Source of the DNA: Saccoglossus kowalevskii
Taxonomy: Eukaryota > Hemichordata > Enteropneusta > Harrimaniidae
Direction: 5' to 3'
Assembly (NCBI RefSeq): GCF_000003605.2
Contig: NW_003158736.1
Span: forward strand, 152,943 to 179,733
Length of the DNA stretch: 26,791 nucleotides
Shown: positions 11,281 through 21,036 of the stretch, piece after piece
Position numbering within the stretch: the first letter of the stretch is position 1
Layout: every line of letters starts with the position of its first letter
Made by a program: the position numbers and the translations under genes
The notes under the pieces: model-generated
Database searches by the model: none
Seen by the model: only the letters and a program-made list of their open reading frames with translations
Told to the model about the DNA's origin: nothing

Positions 11281-11430
11281 CCGACCCTCAGTGTCGGGTG
11301 AAATAGGGTTGTGTTCTAAACATGGAAGGTACTAACAGAGCCTCCATGGTTCTGAATAAACCGTAAGCTACTCAGATTTGTACATGTTTATAAACATTGT
11401 TCATTTCTAACTTTATTACATAACATTACA

Positions 11431-11482
11431 TGATCGGTAGACCAGTGTTCAAATCCAACCTCGGTTGAGCACCAAAAAAAAA
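11431..11482 (+). mobile_element. tRNA-B-box-like segment with A tail (SINE-like), copy 1
   Basis: TGTTCAAATCCAACC resembles the B box of RNA polymerase III genes (GTTCRANNC). It is followed by GGTTGAGCACC and then nine A. A related sequence lies about 166 bp downstream (11598-11641). A convincing A box is not visible, so this is at best a fragment of a tRNA-derived SINE. Confidence 0.3.
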
Positions 11483-11546
11483 GTCGACCCCGACCCTCAG
11501 AGAGTTTGTCACAGTCTCAATGGGGAGGCCAAACCTACTAACCGAT

Positions 11547-11571
11547 ATTTATTTATTTATTTATTTATTTA
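11547..11571 (+). repeat. (ATTT)6 microsatellite
   Basis: Six uninterrupted ATTT units plus a final A, located between the two B-box-like segments. Such tetranucleotide tracts often grow from the tails of retroposons. Confidence 0.95.
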
Positions 11572-11597
11572 CGAGAGTGGCTATGGGGGAACCAATG

Positions 11598-11641
11598 TTA
11601 AGGTCCACAGGTGTTCGATTCGACCGAGCCTGGTTGACACC
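11598..11641 (+). mobile_element. tRNA-B-box-like segment (SINE-like), copy 2
   Basis: GGTGTTCGATTCGACC (from 11610) is a closer match to the B box than copy 1. It continues into TGGTTGACACC, which lines up with GGTTGAGCACC of copy 1. The two copies are clearly related but diverged. No A tail follows, and a 7-bp inverted repeat ACAGGGC / GCCCTGT (11645-11651, 11681-11687) lies just beyond. Confidence 0.3.
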
Positions 11642-11687
11642 AGAACAGGGCATTACTAGTAATAGAAAGATGGTCACACAGCCCTGT

Positions 11688-12673
11688 CATGTGTTATTAC
11701 CAAATATGAAATGGATTTCTCTGGCAAAATGTACTATATACTAGTATGTGTCAGTATTTGCAATTTCAATATACATGTAACAAAATCAAGTAAAACAACA
11801 GTGACATTCGATGTCCGGAACTGTTGCATGGTACAAAAATAGACAAAATACACAACACTTTCTTACGAACAAAACTGTAATCATCAAAAGATGCAGCAGA
11901 ATCACCACTATACACATAACACCATAAAGTGATGGGAACTGACGGTCTTAGACATGCTCTGAATTGAAAACTAATTAGTCGTTTATGCGGCATACACTTG
12001 TCCCCACAAATACACGTGCTTTAACAAATTAATTTATATTATTTTTGAGGAAGTCGAAAGTAGAACAATACTTTGATTCAACCTATTATCCAAACTTTCA
12101 CATGTTGCTTCGTACAATACACAGTAAAAGACTATTAAACTTCCCATTAAACTTCCCATTAGAAGACAATGTACTTACAAACTTTAAATGTTATTTTACA
12201 CATAAAAGCAATGAGTTAAATTTTTCAGCGCCAATTTGTTACTTCATGCCCACAATTGGTGTGAATTTGTTCACATTTTGTGCATTTTTCACTGAATTCA
12301 GTCTTAATTTTGAACCAAACAGGCTAAATACGACATATGTAGTTTATGATTGAAAAATGTTCGTCAACATTTTATGTCGAAAAGAGCAGACCATACATCA
12401 AACTATTTTGATGATGGTGACTGAAGTTGACTTTAACGCTCAAAGTATCCACAAATTTACCCAAATTGAAAATAGATTTGTCTAGTTATAAAAATCAAAT
12501 AGTCATTGTAACGGCATCAACACAAATGTCGACAATCACAAAAATGAAGCCGATTCAGTCCGGCATTTCAGAACAAGCTGGTTTTTGCAACTTAGGCCAA
12601 TCTGTTTAAAATTTAAAAGGTGTAAGCTCCACTCTTAAATTTATATATATTATTACTATTTTTCTTTATTTAT
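11688..12673. other. Intergenic, no recognised gene
   Basis: AT-rich DNA with short spurious frames only (the longest is 12045-12353, about 100 codons, non-ATG start). A 12-bp direct duplication, TTAAACTTCCCA repeated in tandem, lies near 12137-12160. Confidence 0.5.
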
Positions 12674-12798
12674 GACTATTTTTTTTTATTTTACTTGCTG
12701 TTATTAAGTTGTTTTCTATATCGTACCTGTAGCCTTAACTACCGGGATACAGTATTATAATAAAAAACACTTGACAGCAAGTAAAACAAAAACTAGTC
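12674..12798. mobile_element. 125-bp foldback element (palindromic MITE-like)
   Basis: Nearly the whole segment folds back on itself. The outer ends read GACTAT at 12674 and CTAGTC at 12793-12798. The best part is an exact 13-bp arm TTTTACTTGCTGT (12689-12701) paired with ACAGCAAGTAAAA (12774-12786). Inside this, AAGTTGTTTTCTATAT pairs imperfectly with the complement of the stretch around 12748-12772, and the apex is GTAG-CCTTAA-CTAC. Such full-length palindromes are typical of foldback or MITE-type DNA elements. I see no clear target-site duplication, no coding capacity and no second copy in the window. A structured non-coding RNA is a less likely alternative. Confidence 0.6.
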
Positions 12799-13740
12799 TT
12801 GAAAAAACAATAACAATAATAATATATATTATTATAATTGATTGCTAAATATTGTATCAAACAATACAATTATATGACTAAATTCTAATTGTGGCATATA
12901 TTCCTCGTAAAGTTATTTTCCCAAATGGAAATGGGTAGAAATGACACATATTGCTAAACTAGAATGTTATTCGAGTCTCCTGGCTACGGATAGCCCCGAA
13001 AGTGATATCATTTTAAAACCATTAAACACGTTGAATGTAATAGCAACGAGCATTTGTTTATTTCACTTCACACGAATATAACTTACTAGTAATTACAAAA
13101 TTAAGCTGTTACCGTGTTAGTACTCGTCATAAGCACATTTTCGAGATGTCCGGCATAAATGTTACTCGACAGTGACGATGATGACCATTGCACACGTTGT
13201 TGTTTTAGCAGTGATGCAAACCACTTGACGCATCGCAAATCCGCGCGCCCTGTTAGCTCAACTCTAATATTCTGACCCGGCAGGCAAAACCGAGAATCGA
13301 GTAAATCATTACGTCACTCTTACATATCAAAGACATAACTATTTTACAAACAGGGGTGTCAATCAAGAATTTGATGGGCTCTGAAATTTCAAGAAAGGGT
13401 CTGAATACCACGTCACATATGTATTTTAAAAAAACAATACGCAAGCTATACTAAATTGTAAACTACACTAACATTAACTGGCCATACATAATTCTGATTA
13501 GTGGTATTCCTCATGTGATTATATTGTGTTCAAGTCTTCTAGAGGGGGCTATAACATTTACCCGAGACAAGATTTACAAAGTAGTATCTTTAAATTATAC
13601 ATGTCAGTAATGTTATCGAAGAGAAATGAATGATTATTGTTACGCTAGGTAATGCATTATCAACACTTTAAATTTAAGTTATATAAAGACTATATTTTAA
13701 TAGTTTCTCATATTGTTGCCAACATTTTTTTTTTATTTAA
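12799..13740. other. Intergenic, no recognised gene
   Basis: AT-rich. The only distinct feature is a 20-bp perfect palindrome of alternating AT-type sequence centred near 12836 (ATAATAATAT and its complement). No supported coding region. Confidence 0.5.
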
Positions 13741-13746
13741 GACCTT

Positions 13747-13789
13747 TGACTCACTTTGATGACGTAATTCACTCACTGTGATTGGCTGG
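13747..13789. promoter_or_regulatory. Clustered AP-1, CRE-like and CCAAT motifs
   Basis: Within 43 bp lie TGACTCA (13747-13753, AP-1/bZIP consensus), TGACGTAA (13760-13767, CRE-like) and GATTGGCTGG (13780-13789, reverse CCAAT as bound by NF-Y). This combination is common in promoters and enhancers. There is no confirmed gene next to it; the nearest open frame is the weak minus-strand candidate at 13890-14207. Confidence 0.3.
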
Positions 13790-13889
13790 TATTTTGTGAC
13801 ATCCATTCTGTTCTGCGTAGTCTGTCGCGAATGATTATGCCACGAAACATTACGATGTTCAATCTACTGAATGAGCTTAGCAATGCGTC

Positions 13890-14207
13890 TTAATTCGAGT
13901 AACATAGAGGAGAGAAGAAAGTGGCAACACAGAGAATCACCGAGGTCGTTAGGAATATTTTTCCCCCGCAAAGGCTTGGCGTGTGAAAGGACGCCGCCTC
14001 ACGATGGTTCCTGTTAAAGACTACGTTGATGGCGCTCTTCATCAGGACTAACCTTCGTTGGAGGTCGGGTAGCAGACGACACAACATGGACACATCGTTC
14101 AGCGTGACATTATCCCGAGACGTTACTGACACACCCTTAGATAGACGCACCTTCTTATTACAATTGTACATTGTTTCTTTCATGGACGTACGTGTTAGTA
14201 CGTTCAT
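13890..14207 (-). CDS. Unrecognised short open frame, possible exon
   Basis: I do not recognise this frame. It has 105 codons and begins with ATG at 14207-14205. The middle section (roughly residues 20-55) reads like protein: charged and aliphatic residues in a helical pattern (NDVSMLCRLLPDLQRRLVLM), with more G and C at third positions than the surrounding DNA. A good splice-donor string, AAG|GTTAGT, lies on this strand just after the codons for LPDLQR, so the true exon may end there. The end of the frame is low in coding character. A decayed transposon fragment or chance frame remains possible. Confidence 0.2.
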   Translation of the reverse strand: MNVLTRTSMKETMYNCNKKVRLSKGVSVTSRDNVTLNDVSMLCRLLPDLQRRLVLMKSAINVVFNRNHREAASFHTPSLCGGKIFLTTSVILCVATFFSPLCYSN

Positions 14208-14208
14208 G
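14181..14208. repeat. 11-bp stem hairpin
   Basis: CATGGACGTAC (14181-14191) pairs with GTACGTTCATG (14198-14208) over 11 positions, one being a G-T wobble, around a 6-base loop. It covers the start codon of the minus-strand open frame. Confidence 0.7.
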
Positions 14209-14952
14209 TTTCTTCTAACATATCATGTAAACCATTATTACTAGAAAAAAGGTCGACATTGCTGTCTGGAATAAAAATGATGTCTGCAAACTTAAAGAAA
14301 ATGAAACTAACATTGTTTAAACTATCATAGTTCTCTCATGAAAGACTCACAGATTCAATGTACAAAATGAACGTGTGAAACTGCGTTCCAAGATTCATTT
14401 TGGGGTACAAAATTTTGTCGTCATGTTGGACATCAGCAGACGCAGTCTTACGATCTTCCTACTGAAACGATGAAAATTTTCTACAACAACTTAGTATTTA
14501 ACCTACAGAAATTATGACAATGTAAACTATAAATACTAATTTAACAATGCGTTGTACAAAAATACAATTTCATCCGATTATTCAGCAATTTTCCAGAACT
14601 ATTATGACAAAGACAGACAAAATGTATGACGTCGATAACCTCAACGTTATTTTCTAAAGTTACGATTGAAACTAGTTATGATAATCGCAGCTCCACATTA
14701 AAATACCCAAACAATAACGTAGTAACGAATATAAAATCCAATGGCCAATTTCGATTCACATACGGCAAATCTGTCAATAAAAAAAAAATTATCGGTAGTT
14801 TCATTTTTTTCTCGAGAAACCTCAAGTACCACACAACATTCGCACAGAAGTCGGCGATGTTTCTACGTCGATCTTTCAGCTTAATAATGAGCTGTAATTC
14901 TGCAATTTAGTTGACACACATGGAAAGCGAACGAATATATGAATATAAGTGA

Positions 14953-14991
14953 TGACGTCATAGTGCTTGGACATGCATCGAAGTGACGTCA
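14953..14991. promoter_or_regulatory. Two perfect CRE sites 31 bp apart
   Basis: TGACGTCA, the palindromic CREB/ATF consensus, occurs at 14953-14960 and 14984-14991. The 31-bp offset is about three helical turns, so both sites face the same side of the DNA. No adjacent gene is recognised. Confidence 0.45.
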
Positions 14992-15150
14992 GTGGGTAAT
15001 TAGAGTTTACTATCGGCGTTCTTCTAGTAACCATGTGTAAACCGACATTTGTATCTGTCGGTACAAACTGTACTTCAAGTAAGTTAATAAATCACGGGAC
15101 TGTGACCGGCATTTACTTGTCCACCCTGTATTCGTTCGGTAAATTGTGAC

Positions 15151-15239
15151 TTAAAGCGTGGTGGTCGTCGCGCAGTGCGTGTTCGAATTTCATGTAAATA
15201 AACAATGTAAATATCGAACAGGCCGCGGCCACTCTTTAA
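15151..15239 (-). mobile_element. TTAA-flanked short inverted-repeat element, copy 1 (internally deleted)
   Basis: The element is bounded by TTAA at 15151-15154 and 15236-15239. Its first bases (AGCGTGGTGGTCGTCG) and last bases (CCGCGGCCACTCT) are related as inverted repeats. Read on the minus strand it matches copy 2 (21284-21416), including TGTTTATTTACATG and the GTTCGATAT segment, but it lacks about 35 bp from the middle. It has no coding capacity. TTAA target sites are typical of piggyBac-type elements, although the terminal bases are not those of classic piggyBac, so the superfamily is uncertain. Confidence 0.65.
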
Positions 15240-15295
15240 TTGCACTCGTGAACAATTCTCCGTACGACCACAGATGAATAAGTAATATGTTTGCA

Positions 15296-15322
15296 CTCCA
15301 TCTCCACACAGAGGAGATGGAG
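15296..15322. repeat. Perfect 10-bp stem hairpin
   Basis: CTCCATCTCC (15296-15305) and GGAGATGGAG (15313-15322) pair perfectly around the loop ACACAGA. The loop region is part of a 12-mer, CTCCACACAGAG (15302-15313), that recurs at 15429. It is followed by a GGAGGAGG purine tract. It looks superficially like a tRNA anticodon arm, but the loop lacks U33. Confidence 0.75.
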
Positions 15323-15346
15323 GAGGAGGTGCCGTACGCGAGCGCC

Positions 15347-15356
15347 GGTTCGAGTC
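15347..15356 (+). promoter_or_regulatory. Isolated B-box-like string
   Basis: GGTTCGAGTC is a close match to the Pol III B box (GGTTCGANNCC). I could not fold a tRNA around it: the flanking bases do not form a proper T stem and no D arm or A box is visible. It may be a relic of a tRNA-derived repeat. Confidence 0.25.
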
Positions 15357-15428
15357 ACGCACGCAGTACGTATTTACTATAATTAGACATAGTCTTTACC
15401 TTGCCGTTTATTCGGTGTTATTTGCTTA

Positions 15429-15499
15429 CTCCACACAGAGGATGTTTCCTCCCACCATGTTTCAAGTACATCCTGAGAGAAAACGTGCTCTGTGTGGAG
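15429..15499. repeat. 12-bp inverted repeat with a further direct copy upstream
   Basis: CTCCACACAGAG at 15429-15440 is inverted as CTCTGTGTGGAG at 15488-15499, and a third copy in direct orientation lies at 15302-15313. The spacer is 47 bases. It may be the remains of a small inverted-repeat element. Confidence 0.65.
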
Positions 15500-15548
15500 A
15501 GTGCTATAATCCCTGAGGATCGCTTGACAAAACTTGATTTTAATAGAT

Positions 15549-15562
15549 GGCGCCCTCTGGAG
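15549..15562 (+). promoter_or_regulatory. CTCF-like motif
   Basis: GGCGCCCTCTGGAG fits the reverse complement of the CTCF core (AGRKGGC followed by RS) at nearly every position. It is the best of four GCGCCCTC-bearing sites in the window, all on the same strand. Binding is inferred only. Confidence 0.35.
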
Positions 15563-15960
15563 ACCAGGACGTTAACCCCCATCTTTTTTTTGAAATTTGC
15601 AAGTCGGCATATAGCGTGTACTCTATGCTGTTAGTGCCCACATGTCGGTGATGGCCGTTACAAACAGGAAATGATTTATATTAAATATAAAAATCGAGGT
15701 AAAAATCGTTAATTACAGCTTAAATAAATAACACATAACTCAAACAGATTAGATTTATACTTATACAACACGCTTTTAAATTATAAATAGTTTTTGTTTA
15801 CATCTTATAGCGCTTAATAAACAATAAACAAGTATAATTTAAAAATTGAATTTTATGTTGTTGTTTGACACTGCAATTTAATCACCAAATTGGATTAGAT
15901 TAACTAAAAATGCTGCTTTTGAGACACACTGTATAGTATTTGTTCAATGATAAATATATG

Positions 15961-15974
15961 CTACGCATGCGTAG
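15961..15974. repeat. 14-bp palindrome CTACGCATGCGTAG
   Basis: A perfect palindrome with the central GCATGC of NRF1-type sites, but with TA where the NRF1 consensus has GC-rich flanks. A related GCGTGCGTAGTAG follows near 16004. Confidence 0.5.
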
Positions 15975-16116
15975 TGAGTATTGTACACACCAAACTAATC
16001 AGTGCGCGTGCGTAGTAGAGAATTCAATTGTTTCATCGAACGATCGAGTGTCAAACGACGATATTCAAATTTACATGTTTTCGAACATAGGTTCGAAATC
16101 CATAATTCGCTACCAT

Positions 16117-16265
16117 GCCGCCCTCTATAGTTATCCGAGATTCAAACTCATTACTTATAAATCGATTACTGATAGCCGCGGAGTGGCTAATTAAATGGAG
16201 GTAGCCACGCCGTGTGTTCTTAAGATGGATTAATCCGGAATGGTAATAAGCAATTAGTTAGCGAT
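16117..16265. promoter_or_regulatory. Cluster of homeodomain-type sites, candidate enhancer
   Basis: A CTCF-like GCCGCCCTCTATAG (16117) is followed by AAATCGATTA (Onecut-like, about 16160-16169), CTAATTAAAT inside a hairpin with perfect 7-bp arms GTGGCTA / TAGCCAC (16183-16189, 16202-16208), the palindrome GGATTAATCC (16227-16236, two overlapping TAATCC sites as bound by Otx/Pitx/Gsc-type proteins), GGTAATAAG and CAATTAG (about 16250). This density of distinct homeodomain cores suggests a cis-regulatory module, but AT-rich DNA gives such sites easily. Confidence 0.3.
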
Positions 16266-17085
16266 CTATTGAATTGGGGCGTTCGAAATGTCGCACTGTC
16301 GCACGTGGTATCACCACTCTGTAATGATGACATTTCCGCCCTGTACGCGTGTCACACTTTGTTCCACTAAACGCACAATATATCGAACGACCAATAACGC
16401 ACATGGTGCCAATCTTCTCCACAGCGCGTATCCGTGCAAACCAAAGCGTTAGCATATGTGTTACCGTCGGATCCTCTATTGGTCTTTTTTTTATATTACA
16501 CCCATACCTTTTCCGTCGTGATAAAAGCCGCGTTTAACTTAATAACAAGTTCCAGGTACTGTTAACACATGTAAAAGACACATTTCCGGTGCATTTCCGA
16601 CCTTCTGCGTCCCTGTCAAATCTCCAGTAGCAACCACCGCTTGACAGATGATGAAGTTCTTCTCAGTAATATATTACAAACAAATCTCTCCGGAAATTAT
16701 ATATTAATCGTTTCAATCCCTTCCCGATGCTACTTGCTTTTGCTAGATTAGAAGCCTCGAGGTTTTGACAAACAGGGTTTTAAAAATTGACGCACGGTGG
16801 TTATTGTTATTTCATTTTCAAAAGATTAATGACTAGAGTGCTGATTTTTTAACTGGATTGACATGTCCGGTTTATGATATTCAATGATACAATTTGTCCA
16901 CTTTTCTTCAAAAACAAAAATCTTTGTAAATCGGATATATCGCTTGAAACGTGACGTCTAAAGATCGCTCCATGTTGCGGTAATATTTGTTGTAGTGTGC
17001 TAAGTAAGACAACGATATAGTCCGTATGCTGGTACGTCGAATACAGTATATTGCGAAAACATCATCGCGTGCCGTGACGGTCTAG

Positions 17086-17340
17086 ATGCGTGATGAGAAA
17101 TATATTGACGGGTCGGTCCTCGAGGTTTTGTCAAAAATCCTTAATTTCGTCGATGACCATTTCATCGAAAGTCCAAATAAAGGTAGATTCATTCTCAGAC
17201 CTCCCGATTTACCATTGCCACCGACGAACCCTATGTTTAAGTTCATTACGACACTGTCAAGGCCTCAGAAAAACGCTTTTGGCGCAATAAGAAGTCGAAT
17301 AAGTGTGATCGGATTTTGTTCTTCACATATCATAAAGTAA
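17086..17340 (+). CDS. Unrecognised short open frame
   Basis: An ATG-initiated frame of 84 codons ending at TAA. The composition looks moderately coding-like, with a mixed acidic and hydrophobic N-terminal half (SVLEVLSKILNFVDDHF) and a proline-rich centre (RPPDLPLPP). There is no known domain, no signal peptide and a poor start context (T at -3). It may be a chance frame, a small gene or an exon remnant. Confidence 0.15.
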   Translation: MRDEKYIDGSVLEVLSKILNFVDDHFIESPNKGRFILRPPDLPLPPTNPMFKFITTLSRPQKNAFGAIRSRISVIGFCSSHIIK

Positions 17341-17517
17341 ATAGAGCGTATTTTTTAATAATAATAAATAAAATTAAACAAGTGGTTTGATAAAAAAATC
17401 GGTTCGTCTACAGAAGGAGGCGGAAATGTAATGTGTAATGGAAAGTTGGACTGTAGTTATAAAAACAGGGAAATGGACTATTTTGTAGACATTACTACAG
17501 ACTTTATCTCGATTTTC

Positions 17518-17670
17518 GATGAACGATTATTCGATAAACGCAGCACGCCAAAATAGGACGTGCTCCCCGGCATTCACTTTCTGAAACGAATAGATTGGTA
17601 CATAACGTATGTATTTTACAATGAACGACTCGCGACCTTGGTTGCATGATTCAGTTCATAATCGTTCATC
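17518..17670. repeat. 13-bp inverted repeat, arms about 127 bp apart
   Basis: GATGAACGATTAT (17518-17530) recurs inverted as ATAATCGTTCATC (17658-17670). A partial third copy, AATGAACGA, lies near 17620. No coding sequence lies inside. It may mark the ends of a small decayed element, but flanking similarity is weak. Confidence 0.5.
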
Positions 17671-17861
17671 ACGCAAGATAGTCAGCAAAAAAAGGATGAA
17701 TATCATTTAATATGGAGAAAGTAACAATTCAGTAAATAAAATTATTTCCACCCCCGATAATAAATCAGGCGTGACGGTTCAGCCCCTGCGATGTGCTGAT
17801 CATTCAATTGCAATACAGTAATCGCTGGTTCTGACGTGAAACGGACTACTAGTATTCTGTT

Positions 17862-17869
17862 GCGCCCTC
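17862..17869 (+). promoter_or_regulatory. CTCF-like GCGCCCTC site
   Basis: The octamer lies in TTGCGCCCTCTAGCATG, which keeps the AGAGGGCGC core on the complementary strand. It has the same orientation as the sites at 15550, 19475 and 24133. Confidence 0.3.
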
Positions 17870-17879
17870 TAGCATGCAG

Positions 17880-20800
17880 AAGCACCACGTGTAACGTGAC
17901 AGTACGCTTTATTTTGATCTGACTCCGCGTAAGCAGGATAGATCAGCCATGGTAATTTCGCGACAAAAAGGCCTTATCATACAAAACAACACAATTGCCA
18001 CGGCGCAATTACGTTTCTTTATCTGTCGAGATACCCTTAGAAGGCTTCTTATTAATTTCAGAAACTGGACCTATTTAATAATTGAAGCTCTGTTCTTGCG
18101 ATTCTGACGTGAATTGAAACAGAACAAAAGCAACACATATTACTCGAGGTAGCAGAAAACATAAATGGGACAGACAAAAGACTACGTATATTCGTTCTGG
18201 TTGTCCCCATCATTAAACATTAGCACAAATGTAGCAGGATATTATCAGAATCCTATGTGATGTTTAGCCCTTCGCGAAATCCCGTGGACGGAACTATGGG
18301 GGCGTTGCTATTCAAAATAAGAGTGCTAACAGTATATATAAGATATTCATAGTTATCAATTGCCGAAAAATGAAAGAGTTTTCGGTCTAATAACGGTGAA
18401 ATATACAGGTTTACTGTATCTCGTGACAGAGATGACGCCTGTATGCTGACTGCAGATTATGGTCGCCTTAGCTCTAGGTCCGTTATACACTAATCAGGTC
18501 TTTTCGCAGGACATTAATCTCTCTCTTGAGCGACTTCATAAATATTATTTTGGCCCTGAAAATTATTATTAATATTTGAACGTGCTTGGTTCAATAACAA
18601 CAGATAAACGAGACGTGAATAGATACAGCTTAAGGCACCGGTTTGTGCCACTTCGGATCAGGATCGGGAGATTTGTATCAGAGTTTGCTCCAAGTGATAT
18701 ATAGGATCTCGTGTTAGGGAACAAGGCGTACGTTAACAAACCACTCAAGTAAAGTAGCCTCAAGTAAACATCACGAATATGGTTATTAGTAAATCAAATA
18801 AATATTTTAAAACGATAGGATTGTGATTTATGAATACTAACAGATATTCACAGTGCTGTAGAGTTCGACTCTGAGATCGCTTCAAAACACGAAGAGAATA
18901 ATAATAATTTTTGGAAGTTACGTTATTAATCACTATTTACTGTTTGATACCTGGCAACAGTCACTAATCCGAGTAATTCTAAAGTTGTGGTCATGAGAAA
19001 TCTTGCACAAAACACTGTTCAGTGTGTGGGGTGAAATATGAAAGAAAATCGGTGGTGGAGAACAAAAAAATCGTGGTTTTGAAACAATTTACAGAAAATA
19101 AAAATAAATTAGTGACCCTAAAGTCAGTATGACTGGGATCTTAATTTATGATACGCAAAATGGGTAAATTTTGGATATTTGTATTCATGAGTATAGGTTT
19201 CTCCCTTGAACAATTCTAACTGTATTTAACTGTTTTATTTTAACACAGGGCGTTGATTTTTATCCGAGTTGAGGCGTGGAAGGTTACCACTACGCGGTTA
19301 AATGGGCTCGTTTTGCAACCAGTATCTCTCGTAATGTAATTGTGTTTCTTGTCCGTGTACGTCGACCGCCCTCAACGGTATTCTGGGGACTTGTGGTGTC
19401 ACATCGTATACACTGCACGGGTTGTAAATCACATCAAAAAGTGACATACTGCCGGTAGTAGTACAAAAGTCCTAGCGCCCTCATATAAACCATTATTCAC
19501 GTGATTATGGAGGTGTATCGAACTGGAAAAAAATCCTGGAAACAATTCTGCACGCCCAAATCTCAGTAAGGGAAAAGTATTTGACTAAGTCAGTGCGCAA
19601 AATAAAAAAAAAATACAGCAGATTCATCATGTAAAAAAAGCTCAAAACTGTATGTATTCTGTACAGTTATTGAAACATTGACATCGATTTTCTAATACTC
19701 CTTTAGTTGATTCTACTCTCGCAATGGTGTCGTTCATGCCATCTCAGTATGAATTCAGCCAAATTTTGGGTACCCAATCTTGAAAATGTGGCTTCAATTA
19801 TGCCCATAAACAATAAGTACTAGTATCAAGAAATGTCGTCTCAAGCAACGGTCACGAGTCATTGAACTCACTATCTCATCACAACTGACAAGATAACGTC
19901 TTGGCTGAACCCGCCAAAGCCAAATATGACAAACACAAGGATATCGTTAGAGCGATTGTTAACAATGCCGAACCATGTACATAACGCGTTTCACAAAAAA
20001 AAAACATTACTCATCCATCATGAAACGCCAAGTTGGTTGATTGAATTGAGACGATGTTGTCCAGGTTTCCACAAGCCATCGTCGCGACATCGCCGTTGCC
20101 AGGTGACCGAGGACATTGCGCGATAATGTCATTAGGGCACAATCGAACGAAATGAACTCACGGGCGTGGAACTCAAATCTCTATTACATCTGTCAATAAT
20201 CGATAAAAAGTATCGATCTCCTAGTTTGTTGTTAATGTTGTTGGCGATAGTTCATAATTATCAATTGTCCAAATTCAAATTGATGTCGCGTACTTTGATA
20301 CGAAATGTGATTGAACCTGGACGACCCGCTCGTTGAATAAAGAACACCTTGACTCTGCCATGTACATGTCGAAATTTAAGTTTCCATTAGATAGAGTTCC
20401 TAATTTTAATCCGAGGGCAGAAGATTTTTTTTTGGCAAATAGTTTACAAGAGCAAGAAAATAAAGGAAGAAGAAGAATATTTTGACTGTGTTTTCCCTTC
20501 CCTTGTGTTACGATCCCATGCTCTCCTTCACAGTATGTCCATGCGTCCCAAATTTAAAACGGATGGTCGTGAAAGGACACTGACCTGGTATACTTCTTTC
20601 TAGTGCGCATGTGTGTGATTGTTTTTGTTCAAGTATGAAACCATGCGCGAATTTAGCTTGGTTGCAACTTTCAAATTAAGTCAACATTGTTGCTGCCATT
20701 TAATGCTTTTGGATGTTTGTACTTGCCCGTCAAGTCATGGTCAGAGTAAACATAGTACTGCTATGATCGTGTTTGTCTAAATGTACTTATACTGTCAATT

Positions 20801-20980
20801 AACTTTTAACTGTCGTCAGGTATGTTCATGACTGAAACAATGTAAGCTAGTAACACTAATTAGTTTCGAAGTGGAGTAGCAATGCATCACAATCACATGC
20901 CGCATTTATTGTGGTCACGTGACACGGAGATTGGCAATCTTGGATAACATGTAAGGCGAGAACGACCAACAATGCTTTTG
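17880..20980. other. Intergenic, no recognised gene
   Basis: AT-rich DNA without a supported gene. Present are a TATATATAAG string (about 18333-18342) with no gene behind it, a GCGCCCTC octamer (19475-19482), a 7-bp perfect hairpin ATCGATA-AAAAG-TATCGAT (20199-20217) and a 13-bp palindrome AGATTGGCAATCT (20928-20940). Short frames (for instance 19276-19458) look spurious. Confidence 0.5.
19475..19482 (+). promoter_or_regulatory. CTCF-like GCGCCCTC site
   Basis: Third of four octamers in the same orientation, here in CCTAGCGCCCTCATA. Its 3' side fits the CTCF core less well than the sites at 15550 and 17862. Confidence 0.2.
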
Positions 20981-21036
20981 ATTTTTGAATGCATAGTCTC
21001 AATGCACCTCCCTGTGGTGATCGTGAGATTTCGAAG

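Noticed and set aside
15290..15366. tRNA gene around GGTTCGAGTC
   Set aside because: The T stem does not pair, there is no D arm or acceptor stem, and the nearby hairpin lacks U33.
16755..17130. Direct repeat CCTCGAGGTTTTG at 16755 and 17118
   Set aside because: A shared 13-mer is expected by chance a few times in a window of this size, and the flanks do not match.
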